Positions 15,900-24,517 of a stretch of 31,185 bases of DNA are shown here, one piece after another. Under the pieces are notes generated by a model that saw only the letters and a list, made by a program, of their open reading frames with translations, was not told the DNA's origin and searched no databases. How positions within the stretch are numbered: position 1 is the stretch's first letter; each line of letters starts with the position of its first letter. The stretch spans positions 1 to 31,185 of the forward strand of contig JAYVOC010000243.1 of NCBI GenBank assembly GCA_043758125.1, read 5' to 3'. The stretch is from JANXSD01 sp043758125 (GTDB lineage: Bacteria > Bacteroidota > Bacteroidia > AKYH767-A > OLB10). Made by a program: the position numbers and the translations under genes.

Positions 15900-16779
15900 T
15901 ATTATAAATTACTTTTTGAGCTGCTAGCAAGGTATTTTGCAAAAGTCCGATGATGGTCATGGGTCCTACTCCACCCGGAACTGGAGTGATGTAACTGCAT
16001 TTTTCGGCAACGTTTTTAAAATCCACATCGCCAACTAATCTAAAACCAGATTTTGTTTCGGATGATGTAATTCGTGTCATTCCAACATCAATTACAACGG
16101 CTCCTTCTTTCACCATGTCTGCTTTAATAAATCCAGGACGACCAATCGCTGCGATGATGATATCAGCTTGTTTGGTAATAGCACCAATATCTTTTGTTTG
16201 ACTATGACAAAGTGTAACGGTACAATTTCCTGGATACGTATTTCGTGATAGTAAAATTGCCATTGGTGTTCCAACAATATTACTTCGCCCAATCACTACA
16301 CAATGTTTTCCTACTGTATCGATATCATAACGTTCGATCAATTGTATGATACCTTTTGGAGTTGCTGGAAGATAACAAGGCATTTGCTGAGTCATACGAC
16401 CAATATTGATCGGATGAAAACCATCTACATCTTTTTCAGGTAAAATAGCCTCAGTAATTTTAGGAACATTAATATGTGATGGAAGAGGAAGTTGAACGAT
16501 AAATCCATCTACATTTTCATCATGATTTAGGCGATCAATTTCTTGAAGTAATTCTTCTTCTGTGATGGATGGATCAAATCGTAAAAGAGTAGAGTCAAAT
16601 CCTACTTCTTTGCATGTTTTGATCTTATTACTTACATACGTTTCTGATGCTCCATCGTTACCAACCAAAACAGCCACTAAAGGAGGAGCTCTCTTGCCTG
16701 CATCAAGCATTTTCTGCACAGCGATTTTCAGCTCTTCTTTTATTGCTTGCGATGTCGCTTTTCCATCTATTAACTGCAT
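15877..16779 (-). CDS. folD: Bifunctional methylenetetrahydrofolate dehydrogenase/cyclohydrolase
   Basis: A 300-residue cytoplasmic enzyme interconverting 5,10-methylene-THF, 5,10-methenyl-THF and 10-formyl-THF with NADP(H), supplying one-carbon units for purines and formyl-Met. The catalytic YxxxK is Y48/K52 (ETYVSNKIK). The signatures DGFIVQLPLP (91-100), KDVDGFHP (116-123), GRSNIVGTPMA (164-174, nucleotide binding) and TPVPGGVGPMT (265-275) are all intact. The length is slightly above the usual 285-295 because of a short C-terminal tail (AGSISN) overlapping queE. It lies 48 bp downstream of ffh on the same strand and is probably in the ffh transcript, as no convincing promoter is seen between them. 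Confidence 0.97.
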   Translation of the reverse strand: MQLIDGKATSQAIKEELKIAVQKMLDAGKRAPPLVAVLVGNDGASETYVSNKIKTCKEVGFDSTLLRFDPSITEEELLQEIDRLNHDENVDGFIVQLPLPSHINVPKITEAILPEKDVDGFHPINIGRMTQQMPCYLPATPKGIIQLIERYDIDTVGKHCVVIGRSNIVGTPMAILLSRNTYPGNCTVTLCHSQTKDIGAITKQADIIIAAIGRPGFIKADMVKEGAVVIDVGMTRITSSETKSGFRLVGDVDFKNVAEKCSYITPVPGGVGPMTIIGLLQNTLLAAQKVIYNNAGSISN

Positions 16780-16827
16780 TTATACTTTTTAATTAATCTA
16801 AAATTAAAATCAATATTATTAATTCTT

Positions 16828-18156
16828 TTAACGTCTTGCAGGCATGTTTTTCATCATCTTCTGCGCATTGCCATTGCTAAACATTTTCATCATCTTACGC
16901 ATATCGTCAAACTGTTTTATCAAACGATTTACGTCTTGAATAGTTGTTCCGCTACCTTCTGCAATTCGTTTTCGTCGAGATCCATTTAAAACATCGGGAT
17001 GCTCACGTTCTGCATTGGTCATAGAATGAATAATTGCTTCAATCGATTTAAATGAATTCTCATCAATATCTACATCTTTCACCATCTTACCCATTCCTGG
17101 AATCATCCCCATTAGATCTTTAATATTTCCCATCTTTTTGATCTGCTGAAGCTGGGCTAGAAAATCATTAAAACTAAATTGATTCTTCGCAATTTTCTTT
17201 TGTAATTCAGCAGCTTGTTTGGAATCAAATTGTTCCTGCGCCTTTTCTACGAGGGAAACGATATCACCCATTCCGAGGATACGATCAGCCATTCGCTCAG
17301 GATAGAATACATCAAGTGCATCCATCTTCTCGCCAGTACCAACAAATTTGATTGGCTTATTTACTACCGATTTGATGGAAAGTGCAGCACCACCACGTGT
17401 ATCACCATCTAATTTGGTGAGTACAACACCATCAAAGTTCAAACGATCATTAAACGTTTTAGCTGTATTTACAGCATCCTGACCAGTCATTGCATCTACC
17501 ACAAAAAGCGTTTCGGAAGGATTTAAAGTCTCCTTCAAACGAGCAATTTCGTTCATCATCACTTCGTCGATAGCTAAACGGCCAGCGGTATCAATGATAA
17601 TGGTATTATAGCCCTTTGCCTTAGCAACTTCAAGAGCATTTTTAGCAATCTTAACTGGATCTTTATTATCTGCTTCACTGTAAACTTCAACGCCAATTTG
17701 CTCACCAATAATGTGTAACTGATTAATAGCGGCTGGTCGATAAACGTCGCATGCTACCAATAAAACCTGACGACTTCTTTTTGTCTTTAAAAAGTTGGCG
17801 AGCTTACCAGAAAGCGTTGTTTTTCCTGATCCTTGCAAACCCGACATTAAAATAATAGAAGGATTCGCCTTCAGATTAATATCCGTTGCTTGTCCACCCA
17901 TCAATTTGATAAGTTCTTCTTGAACGATTTTAATCATCAGTTGACCAGGAGAAACCGAAATCAAGACATCTCTTCCAAGAGCGATATCTTTGACAGTATC
18001 AGTGAAAGTTTTGGCAACTTTATAATTAACATCGGCATCAAGGAGAGCCTTACGAACCTCTTTCAGCGTCTCAGCAACGTTAATCTCAGTAATTTTTCCC
18101 TGACCTTTTAGCAGTTTAAATGCCCTGTCAAGCTTATCGGATAAATTTTCAAACAT
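16828..18156 (-). CDS. ffh: Signal recognition particle GTPase
   Basis: The SRP54 homologue that binds signal sequences and 4.5S RNA and delivers nascent membrane proteins to FtsY. I start at the ATG at 18156 (442 aa), because MFENLSDKLDRAFK is the family N-terminus. An upstream in-frame TTG (18207) coincides with the -33 element of a good promoter and would be untranscribed. The helical N domain covers about 1-85. The G domain has P-loop GLQGSGKTT (106-114), DTAGRL and TKLDGDTRGG. The C-terminal M domain is Met-rich (GMIPGMGKM, RKMMKMFSNGNAQKMMKNMP) with the RNA-binding SGSRRKRIAEGSG-type segment, here NGSRRKRIAEGSG. Nothing is missing. It heads the minus-strand run ffh-folD-queE-porE-like-DUF4184. 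Confidence 0.97.
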   Translation of the reverse strand: MFENLSDKLDRAFKLLKGQGKITEINVAETLKEVRKALLDADVNYKVAKTFTDTVKDIALGRDVLISVSPGQLMIKIVQEELIKLMGGQATDINLKANPSIILMSGLQGSGKTTLSGKLANFLKTKRSRQVLLVACDVYRPAAINQLHIIGEQIGVEVYSEADNKDPVKIAKNALEVAKAKGYNTIIIDTAGRLAIDEVMMNEIARLKETLNPSETLFVVDAMTGQDAVNTAKTFNDRLNFDGVVLTKLDGDTRGGAALSIKSVVNKPIKFVGTGEKMDALDVFYPERMADRILGMGDIVSLVEKAQEQFDSKQAAELQKKIAKNQFSFNDFLAQLQQIKKMGNIKDLMGMIPGMGKMVKDVDIDENSFKSIEAIIHSMTNAEREHPDVLNGSRRKRIAEGSGTTIQDVNRLIKQFDDMRKMMKMFSNGNAQKMMKNMPARR

Positions 18157-18174
18157 AATATAGAAATACGGAGG

Positions 18175-18207
18175 CGAAAGTACGAAAAAAAGGGCAAAAA
18201 TTGACAA
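18175..18207 (-). promoter_or_regulatory. Promoter of ffh
   Basis: On the minus strand TTGTCA (18207-18202) is followed after 19 bp by TACTTTCG (18182-18175). It matches the Flavobacterium-type TTG-N17-23-TAnnTTTG consensus except for one base in the -7 element. The expected transcription start, about 7 bp further on, leaves a short leader before the ATG at 18156. It also rules out initiation at the TTG at 18207. Confidence 0.65.
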
Positions 18208-18277
18208 GTAAACTCCTTACATATTCCAATTAAAATATAAGTTCAGATAGGGTTTATCATACAATGACATTTCTAAA

Positions 18278-20851
18278 TTACCTCCTATCAAATCGATCAG
18301 GATTTTTAGTCAATTTTAAATCCTGAAGAATGCTGGATTTAACATTGATTTGGAAAAAATAATTGGCAGCAAATCCAAATGGAACCCAATTCAGTCGCAT
18401 CTCCCAACAATGTAGGTCGCGGAAAATTCCAAGTGAAGTATAAGAAATATCTTTCTGATTGAAATCATAACCAGAGGCAAAATTCACTTTCCAATTATCA
18501 GTAACTTTTACATCTCCACTAAAACCAAAAACTTGTGTTGTTTGATCAGGAATGTTTACATTATTTTGAAATGAATAATTATAATGCAATGATAAATTTA
18601 TTGGAATACTGTAGTCAATATAATCTTCAGGATTTTTATTGATATCATCTAACTCGTTACCAACTCCTTTCTTCGAAGTATATTGTTTCTTGCTATTCGT
18701 TAAACTAAAATCAGCAGAGAAATTTACATTTTTTAAACGTGCTAATTTCCTATTCGCCTCCCACTCTGTTGTGTTTTGTCGAACTTCCAATGCATTAACA
18801 ACATAAGGATCGAAAGAACTACTTAACGATAAATTTAATCGTTCAAAAACAATAGTTCTTGCTGCAACAGAAATGATCGATAACTTTAATGAATCAGCAG
18901 CAAAATTATAATTACCAGCTAATGATAAACTCTCTAATACTTTTACTTTTTTAATATTAACTGCAGTATCAGTTTGCTGACGTAATTTCATTTCCAAACT
19001 ATTATCTAAACTGAAATTTAACAACGATGATTTCCCTGATCCTGGTCCGCCGAAAATTGTTCCATCATAAATGGAATAACGTTGAATTGTTCCTATCGAA
19101 TCAACTTGTGTCGACTTATATGCCTTCCATTTATCTTCACTAAAATCTGGTCGCCAAGAAAATCCAATTGATGGTGTTAAGACATGACGAATTGCAGCAA
19201 TTTTTCCACGACGAAATTGTTTCAATCCAAACACTCTCGTCGAAATTGAAGTGCTAAATCCAAAATCACGTGCAGCTTTAAATCCACTAATAGTATCGGT
19301 AACCAAACTATCATTTCCAAGTAAATATCTTTTTTCATACGTTTTTAAATACCATCGTTCATTATAGTTAAATGATGGAGTTACAGTGAAAAATTTTGCA
19401 ACAGTAAATGATGTACTAATTGGAATACTATGTTGCAGTCCATATTGAAAACGATTGAGACTTTCTTTCTTAAAAAGCAAAGTATCTTTTGTATTTATTG
19501 TGTTCAATAAAGTTGCACTGTAGCTTACTCCTATTTTTTCATACCACTTGGCAGCTCCAACTTGCGATTTACTTTGAAACGGTGAAAATCGTCCAACACT
19601 AAAACTTGCAGATGGAATACTTATGCTAATATCTCTTGTAATAGAATTTTGAGAATGGCGTAAACTTGAAGTGAAACTATATGGTTTCCCAACCCATGTT
19701 TTACTATAGCCAATATAAGAGCTAAAAGTATTTGTTAAATAATTATTCGCCGTCGATAATGTATTTCTAAAATTTGTAGATGTTCCTGCATTTACGTTGG
19801 CAGAAAAATTACTATTCGGTCTTGCCTTAGGATCTTGAGTATGATTCCAAGTGATGAAGAAATCTTTTTCTAAAGAGAAATCAGGAAGTGCTCTATCCCC
19901 TATTAATGTTTTAGAATAACTTAATGATACATTTCCATTATAGTGATATCGATTTGCATAATTAGAGCTCAGAAATCCTTTCCAACTACCTCGTGAAAAA
20001 ATATCACCAGTTAGTGCTAAATCAAATTTATCACTGTTGCCATAATAATAACCACCATTCTTTAAATAAAATCCTAATTGTGTGGATTCACCATAGGATG
20101 GAAACAATATTCCAGATGTTCGTCCTTTATGATTCGGGAAAAAACCAAATGGAATCATTAAAGGAGTGGGCACGTCGGCAATAAATAAATCAGCTGGACC
20201 AGTTACTACTTTATTATTGGGAATAATTTTTATTTTTCTTGAAAAGATATAATAATGTGGATGCGGCAATTCGCAAGTAGTGAAATAACCATTTCGAATA
20301 TATGTTGTATTGTCAGGTTCTTTCTTTACGGTTTCACCATGAATATATTTATCACCATCTTTTGTGGTAATCTCCGAAATTTTGCCTCGTTTCGTATCAA
20401 AATTGTATCGAATATTATCTGAATTAAATTCCTCGTTATCTTGTTTAAAAACAGGCGACCCGGCCATTTTACCAGAACTATCAGGAACACCATGAGCCGT
20501 TAAGGTTCTCGTTTCGTAATTGATTTCAACATAAGCCGCTTTCAGATTAATATTTTCATACGTGATTTCAGCATGACCATATAAAAAGATTTTTTTTCCA
20601 TCAATAGCATAAACGATGGAGTCATCTGCGGTATACTTAACTTTGGACTTCAGATCATCTGCTAAAGTTAAAGAATCAACAATTAAAGTATCCTTTTTTA
20701 CAATCAAAGTATCGGTTTGCTTCATAGAAAGCGTGTCGGGTGATTGTCCAAACGAGACATAATGCCCAATAAAAAGCATGAAAAAACATAAGCACCACCA
20801 ACAATGCCCCGTTAATAAGTTGCTTGTCAATTGCTTTCGTTTACCCGTCAT
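18278..20851 (-). CDS. lptD: LPS-assembly outer membrane protein LptD (Bacteroidota type)
   Basis: An 857-residue outer-membrane translocon that inserts lipopolysaccharide into the outer leaflet, working with LptE. The signal peptide is at about 12-36 (ending SFGQ). The OstA/LptA-like beta-jellyroll lies at about 68-165 (DGKKIFLYGHAEITYENINLKAAYVEIN). The LptD barrel follows from about 185, with the conserved plug/strand motifs NGYFTTCELPHPHYYIFSRK and PTPLMIPFGFFPNHKGRTSG. The rest is alternating aromatic strands to a C-terminus ending FDRR. The length fits Bacteroidota LptDs, which are longer than the E. coli protein (about 780). It is divergent from the amidase gene, with 48 bp between start codons and a facing -7-like element, TAGCTTTG, 32 bp upstream of its ATG. 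Its 3' end lies 121 bp before ffh, which has its own promoter. Confidence 0.9.
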   Translation of the reverse strand: MTGKRKQLTSNLLTGHCWWCLCFFMLFIGHYVSFGQSPDTLSMKQTDTLIVKKDTLIVDSLTLADDLKSKVKYTADDSIVYAIDGKKIFLYGHAEITYENINLKAAYVEINYETRTLTAHGVPDSSGKMAGSPVFKQDNEEFNSDNIRYNFDTKRGKISEITTKDGDKYIHGETVKKEPDNTTYIRNGYFTTCELPHPHYYIFSRKIKIIPNNKVVTGPADLFIADVPTPLMIPFGFFPNHKGRTSGILFPSYGESTQLGFYLKNGGYYYGNSDKFDLALTGDIFSRGSWKGFLSSNYANRYHYNGNVSLSYSKTLIGDRALPDFSLEKDFFITWNHTQDPKARPNSNFSANVNAGTSTNFRNTLSTANNYLTNTFSSYIGYSKTWVGKPYSFTSSLRHSQNSITRDISISIPSASFSVGRFSPFQSKSQVGAAKWYEKIGVSYSATLLNTINTKDTLLFKKESLNRFQYGLQHSIPISTSFTVAKFFTVTPSFNYNERWYLKTYEKRYLLGNDSLVTDTISGFKAARDFGFSTSISTRVFGLKQFRRGKIAAIRHVLTPSIGFSWRPDFSEDKWKAYKSTQVDSIGTIQRYSIYDGTIFGGPGSGKSSLLNFSLDNSLEMKLRQQTDTAVNIKKVKVLESLSLAGNYNFAADSLKLSIISVAARTIVFERLNLSLSSSFDPYVVNALEVRQNTTEWEANRKLARLKNVNFSADFSLTNSKKQYTSKKGVGNELDDINKNPEDYIDYSIPINLSLHYNYSFQNNVNIPDQTTQVFGFSGDVKVTDNWKVNFASGYDFNQKDISYTSLGIFRDLHCWEMRLNWVPFGFAANYFFQINVKSSILQDLKLTKNPDRFDRR

Positions 20852-20868
20852 TATCGCTTCGATACACC

Positions 20869-20890
20869 TAATTTTGATCGCGCAAAGCTA
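20869..20890. promoter_or_regulatory. Facing -7-like elements of the lptD/amidase divergent promoter
   Basis: TAATTTTG on the plus strand (20869-20876) and TAGCTTTG on the minus strand (20890-20883) both match TAnnTTTG and face each other across 6 bp. Each points at the start codon of the gene it would serve (20900 GTG and 20851 ATG), giving leaders of about 20-30 nt. No clear -33 elements are seen for either. Confidence 0.45.
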
Positions 20891-20899
20891 CAAAACAAC

Positions 20900-22279
20900 G
20901 TGAAACGTATCCTCTGGATTTCTATATGTATTTTGCTTCCAGTAATTTCAATTACTGCGGCAAAACCTCCCCGTGATTCTTATCGAATTAAAACGGTGGT
21001 TATTGATCCTGGACATGGTGGTCATGATTCTGGATGTCTAGGTTCGTCTTCTAAAGAGAAGCATGTAGCTCTTGAAATCGCACTAAAATTAGGTAAGCAA
21101 ATCGAACAAACTTACCCTGATGTGAAAGTGATTTTTACACGTAAAACGGATGTCTTCATTCCTCTTCACGAAAGAGCAGATATCGCCAATCGAAACCATG
21201 CTGATTTATTTATCTGCGTCCACCTTAATTCGGGGAATAAAGTCGCTTATGGTGCAGAAACTTATGTGATGGGACTTCATAAAACCGAAGATAATCTTAA
21301 TGTTGCGAAGCGTGAGAATGCGTCGATACTTTTAGAGGATGATTACAAAACGCAGTATGATGGCTTCGATCCGAATTCTCCCGAAGCAAATATTATATTC
21401 TCGTTGTATCAAAACCAATTTATGCATCAGAGTTTATCCTTTGCTTCAAAAATTCAAGATCAATTTGAAGAATATGCAGGACGAAATAATCGTGGTGTAA
21501 AACAAGCAGGCTTCCTTGTGCTCTATAAAACAGCGATGCCATCAGTATTGATTGAATCCGGATTCTTGACACATGACATGGAAGAGAAATATCTCGATTC
21601 CGACAAAGGTGAATCTACAATTGCTACTTCCATTTTCAGAGCTTTTAGAGAATATAAAATTGATATGGAAAGCTCTAACGAAGAACGAAATGGATCTGCT
21701 AAGGAAAATAAAACCAAATCTATTGAAGAAACCAAAGTTGTAATTCCTTCTAAAAAAGATAAGTTAGAAGTGAAAAAAGATACTTCAACAATTCTAAACC
21801 ATTCGGATAGTACTCCTAATTTAATAAATAGTGGTGATTTAAAAGACACCGTAGAAAAAAATGTTGCTAAAACTGTTTTACCAACCGCTGTTAAAGAAAC
21901 TAAAAGCAATTCTAAGCCAACAATAGCGAAAGAAATAAAAACTGTTGCTGTGGCAAAACCTAAGATAGAAAAGGTTGTTGCTAACATAGAAAACTCATCA
22001 GAAAAAGAAAACAATTCGGTATACTTTACTGTTCAAATTGGTGCGAGTACTAATCCAACTAAAGATGATGCAAATTTCTTAAAAAATAAAGAAGTAAAAG
22101 GAGTTAAATGTAGCGATGGTTACACTCGTTATGTTATTGGTTTTTATGATAATGCAATTGCAGCTCGTAAACGTCAATCTCAATTAAAAACCACTGGATA
22201 CAAAGATTCTTTTATCACCGCAATAAATGGAAATAAAAGGATAACAGTTCAAGAGGCCGAACTAATGCTGAAAAGGTAG
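20900..22279 (+). CDS. N-acetylmuramoyl-L-alanine amidase with C-terminal SPOR-like domain
   Basis: A zinc amidase (Amidase_3) that cleaves the bond between MurNAc and the stem peptide L-Ala during cell separation and wall turnover. I start at GTG 20900 (459 aa): it puts a signal peptide (KRILWISICILLPVISITA) at the front, and an upstream TTG at 20831 would begin inside the divergent lptD gene and the promoter. In this numbering the catalytic domain is at about 30-250, with zinc/catalytic residues His39 (DPGHGGHDSG), Glu91 (LHERADIAN), His108 (CVHLN) and Glu219 (VLIESGFL). A lysine/serine/threonine-rich linker (about 258-370) joins to a SPOR-like domain at about 374-459 (YFTVQIGAST...RYVIGFYDN), which should bind denuded glycan at division sites. 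It leads towards the Fe-S/mla genes. Confidence 0.9.
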   Translation: MKRILWISICILLPVISITAAKPPRDSYRIKTVVIDPGHGGHDSGCLGSSSKEKHVALEIALKLGKQIEQTYPDVKVIFTRKTDVFIPLHERADIANRNHADLFICVHLNSGNKVAYGAETYVMGLHKTEDNLNVAKRENASILLEDDYKTQYDGFDPNSPEANIIFSLYQNQFMHQSLSFASKIQDQFEEYAGRNNRGVKQAGFLVLYKTAMPSVLIESGFLTHDMEEKYLDSDKGESTIATSIFRAFREYKIDMESSNEERNGSAKENKTKSIEETKVVIPSKKDKLEVKKDTSTILNHSDSTPNLINSGDLKDTVEKNVAKTVLPTAVKETKSNSKPTIAKEIKTVAVAKPKIEKVVANIENSSEKENNSVYFTVQIGASTNPTKDDANFLKNKEVKGVKCSDGYTRYVIGFYDNAIAARKRQSQLKTTGYKDSFITAINGNKRITVQEAELMLKR

Positions 22280-22287
22280 TATTTTTG
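22280..22287 (+). promoter_or_regulatory. -7-like element before the Fe-S/mla run
   Basis: TATTTTTG followed by CG, just after the amidase stop (the T at 22280 follows the TAG), matches TAnnTTTG. It lies 46 bp before the ATG at 22334. No TTG is found at the right distance upstream, so an independent promoter here is only possible. Confidence 0.35.
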
Positions 22288-22333
22288 CGACCTATTATTC
22301 AATAAAACACCTTTCAACCCAATCAGATTCGGA

Positions 22334-23659
22334 ATGCTTAGCTCCCTACTCTTCTTACTTTTATTTGGCATCGCTGTTTATTTCTTTGCCAAAAAAGTTA
22401 AGGAGGTGAATAGAAATATAAACCTTGGTCGTGATGTCAATTTGAATGATCACAAATCCGCGCGTTGGAAAACGATGGCGAGGGTTGCATTAGGACAATC
22501 CAAAATGGGTACTCGTCCTGTTGCTGCTTTTTTTCATGTTTTAATTTATGTAGGATTTATCATCATCAATATTGAAGTTCTCGAAATTATTATAGATGGA
22601 ATTTTCGGCACACATCGCATTTTATCTTTTATGGGTAGTTTTTATAATTTCCTTATCGGAAGTTTTGAAATTCTTGCGGTAGGAGTATTGGCTGCGTGTT
22701 TTGTATTTCTTTCACGAAGAAATATATTGAAATTGAAAAGATTTTGGATGCGTGAAATGACTTCATGGCCACGCTCCGATGCAAATATTATTTTAGTAGT
22801 AGAAATACTTCTGATGTCTGCTTTTTTATTGATGAATGCTACAGATCATCAATTGCAGTTAAACAGTTCAGAACATTATACGAATGCAAACGGAATTATT
22901 GGATCTTTTCCAGTAAGTAGTTTTTTACTTCCATTCATATCAGGAATTTCTACTAGCGGATTAATTTTATTGGAAAGAACATGTTGGTGGTTTCATATCA
23001 TCGGAATTCTTGCCTTTTTAAATTATGTTCCTTATTCAAAGCATTTACATATTCTACTTGCATTTCCAAATACTTATTATAGTAATCTGAAACCGAAAGG
23101 AGAATTCACCAACATGCAAAGTGTTACGAATGAAGTAAAGCTAATGCTTGATCCTTCTGCTGTAGCACCTCCAATTGATACCAACGCAACTCCTCAACGT
23201 TTCGGTGCAAAAGATGTTCAAGATCTGACTTGGAAACAACTGATGGATTCTTATTCATGTACTGAATGTGGAAGGTGTACTTCTGTTTGTCCAGCAAATA
23301 TTACAGGTAAACTTTTATCGCCGCGTAAAATAATGATGGACACCCGGGATAGACTAGAAGAAGTTGGAAAAAATATAGATAAGAACGGATCGTTATCTGA
23401 TGATGGAAAAACATTACTGAACGATTACATCTCTCCAGAAGAATTATGGGCTTGCACAAGTTGCAATGCATGTGTTCAAGCTTGCCCCGTAAATATCGAT
23501 CCGTTATCTATCATTATCGATATGCGTCGCTATTTGGTGATGGAACAAAGTAGCGCTCCGGCAGAACTCAACGGTATGTTTACGAAAATTGAAAATAATG
23601 GTGCCCCTTGGCAATTCTCTCCCGCTGATCGATTGAATTGGGCAACAGAAGAAAATTAG
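22334..23659 (+). CDS. Membrane-bound dicluster Fe-S oxidoreductase subunit (HdrC-like)
   Basis: A 441-residue protein with about five or six membrane segments in the first 245 residues (for example 1-18, 64-88, 104-127, 150-168, 205-230), then a cytoplasmic domain with two 4Fe-4S motifs: C309, C312, C315, C319 and C374, C377, C380, C384 (CTECGRCTSVCP and CTSCNACVQACP). This combines a membrane anchor (NarI/DUF3483-like in position) with an HdrC/GlcF-type ferredoxin module. It should pass electrons between the membrane quinone pool and its partner, the CCG-domain protein encoded 32 bp downstream. Histidines in the membrane part (H68, H221, H237, H239) could ligate haem, but I cannot assign them. 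The substrate is unknown; glycolate/lactate-type or heterodisulfide-type names would be over-specific. Confidence 0.85.
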   Translation: MLSSLLFLLLFGIAVYFFAKKVKEVNRNINLGRDVNLNDHKSARWKTMARVALGQSKMGTRPVAAFFHVLIYVGFIIINIEVLEIIIDGIFGTHRILSFMGSFYNFLIGSFEILAVGVLAACFVFLSRRNILKLKRFWMREMTSWPRSDANIILVVEILLMSAFLLMNATDHQLQLNSSEHYTNANGIIGSFPVSSFLLPFISGISTSGLILLERTCWWFHIIGILAFLNYVPYSKHLHILLAFPNTYYSNLKPKGEFTNMQSVTNEVKLMLDPSAVAPPIDTNATPQRFGAKDVQDLTWKQLMDSYSCTECGRCTSVCPANITGKLLSPRKIMMDTRDRLEEVGKNIDKNGSLSDDGKTLLNDYISPEELWACTSCNACVQACPVNIDPLSIIIDMRRYLVMEQSSAPAELNGMFTKIENNGAPWQFSPADRLNWATEEN

Positions 23660-23691
23660 CACATTGCAAATAATTGCATATTAAAATAAAA

Positions 23692-24483
23692 ATGACAGAT
23701 TTTAAAATTCATACGATGGCGGAAATGGCCGCTGCAGGTGAACATCCCGAAGTATTGTTTTGGGTTGGATGTGCTGGTAGCTTCGATGACCGTTCTAAAA
23801 AAGTGACTAAGGCTGTTGCTAAAATTTTATATCATACAGGAGTAAAGTTTGCAGTATTAGGTACAGAAGAAAGTTGTACTGGTGATCCAGCAAAACGTTC
23901 AGGAAATGAATTTCTTTTTCAGATGCAAGCAATGAATAATATTGCCGTTTTGAATGGTTATAAAATTACAAAAATTGTTACCGCTTGTCCCCATTGTTTT
24001 AACACGATAAAAAATGAATATCCTGAATTAGGAGGACATTATGATGTGATTCATCACACGCAATTATTGCAAAGTTTAATCGATACTGGAAAATTAAAAG
24101 TTGAAGGTGGTGAATACAAAGGCAAAAAAATTACCTTTCATGATCCATGTTATTTAGGAAGAGCGAATGGAGAATATGAAGCGCCGCGATCTGTAATTCA
24201 AAAATTAGATATTGAATTAAACGAAATGAAACGTAGTCGCGCAAATGGTTTGTGTTGTGGTGCTGGCGGAGGACAAATGTTTAAAGAACCAGAAAAAGGA
24301 AGTAAGGATATTAACATTGAAAGAACGGAAGAAGCATTATCATTGAATCCCGATGTGATTGCAGTTGGTTGTCCCTTTTGTATGACGATGATGACAGATG
24401 GCGTAAAAAATTTCAATAAAGAATCAAGTGTTAAAGTGAAAGACATTGCAGAGATGATTGCTGACGCTATCGACATTAAATAA
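23692..24483 (+). CDS. CCG-domain Fe-S protein (HdrB-like)
   Basis: A 263-residue cytoplasmic protein, started at the ATG at 23692 because the upstream in-frame TTG (23674) has no support. It carries two cysteine-rich CCG-type repeats. The second is complete: C153, C188-C189, C227, C230 (DPCYLG, CCGAGGG, GCPFC). In the first, C27, C62, C99 and C102 are present but the expected CC pair is Ser61-Cys62 (EESCTGD), so its cluster may be altered or absent. Such repeats bind the noncubane or 4Fe-4S clusters of HdrB and the related GlcF/LldE proteins. With the membrane HdrC-like subunit just upstream it should form one redox complex. MlaE follows 34 bp later. Confidence 0.88.
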   Translation: MTDFKIHTMAEMAAAGEHPEVLFWVGCAGSFDDRSKKVTKAVAKILYHTGVKFAVLGTEESCTGDPAKRSGNEFLFQMQAMNNIAVLNGYKITKIVTACPHCFNTIKNEYPELGGHYDVIHHTQLLQSLIDTGKLKVEGGEYKGKKITFHDPCYLGRANGEYEAPRSVIQKLDIELNEMKRSRANGLCCGAGGGQMFKEPEKGSKDINIERTEEALSLNPDVIAVGCPFCMTMMTDGVKNFNKESSVKVKDIAEMIADAIDIK

Positions 24484-24517
24484 TTCATCTACACAAAAAA
24501 TTATTAAATAAATAGTA

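Noticed and set aside
20831..20899. TTG start of the amidase, overlapping the lptD 5' end
   Set aside because: The extra 23 residues are polar and would precede the signal peptide; the stretch contains the divergent promoter elements.
21523..22014. 163-codon open frame on the minus strand inside the amidase gene
   Set aside because: It is antisense to the Lys/Ser-rich linker of a well-supported gene, whose codon bias creates long open antisense frames; no domain or start signal supports it.
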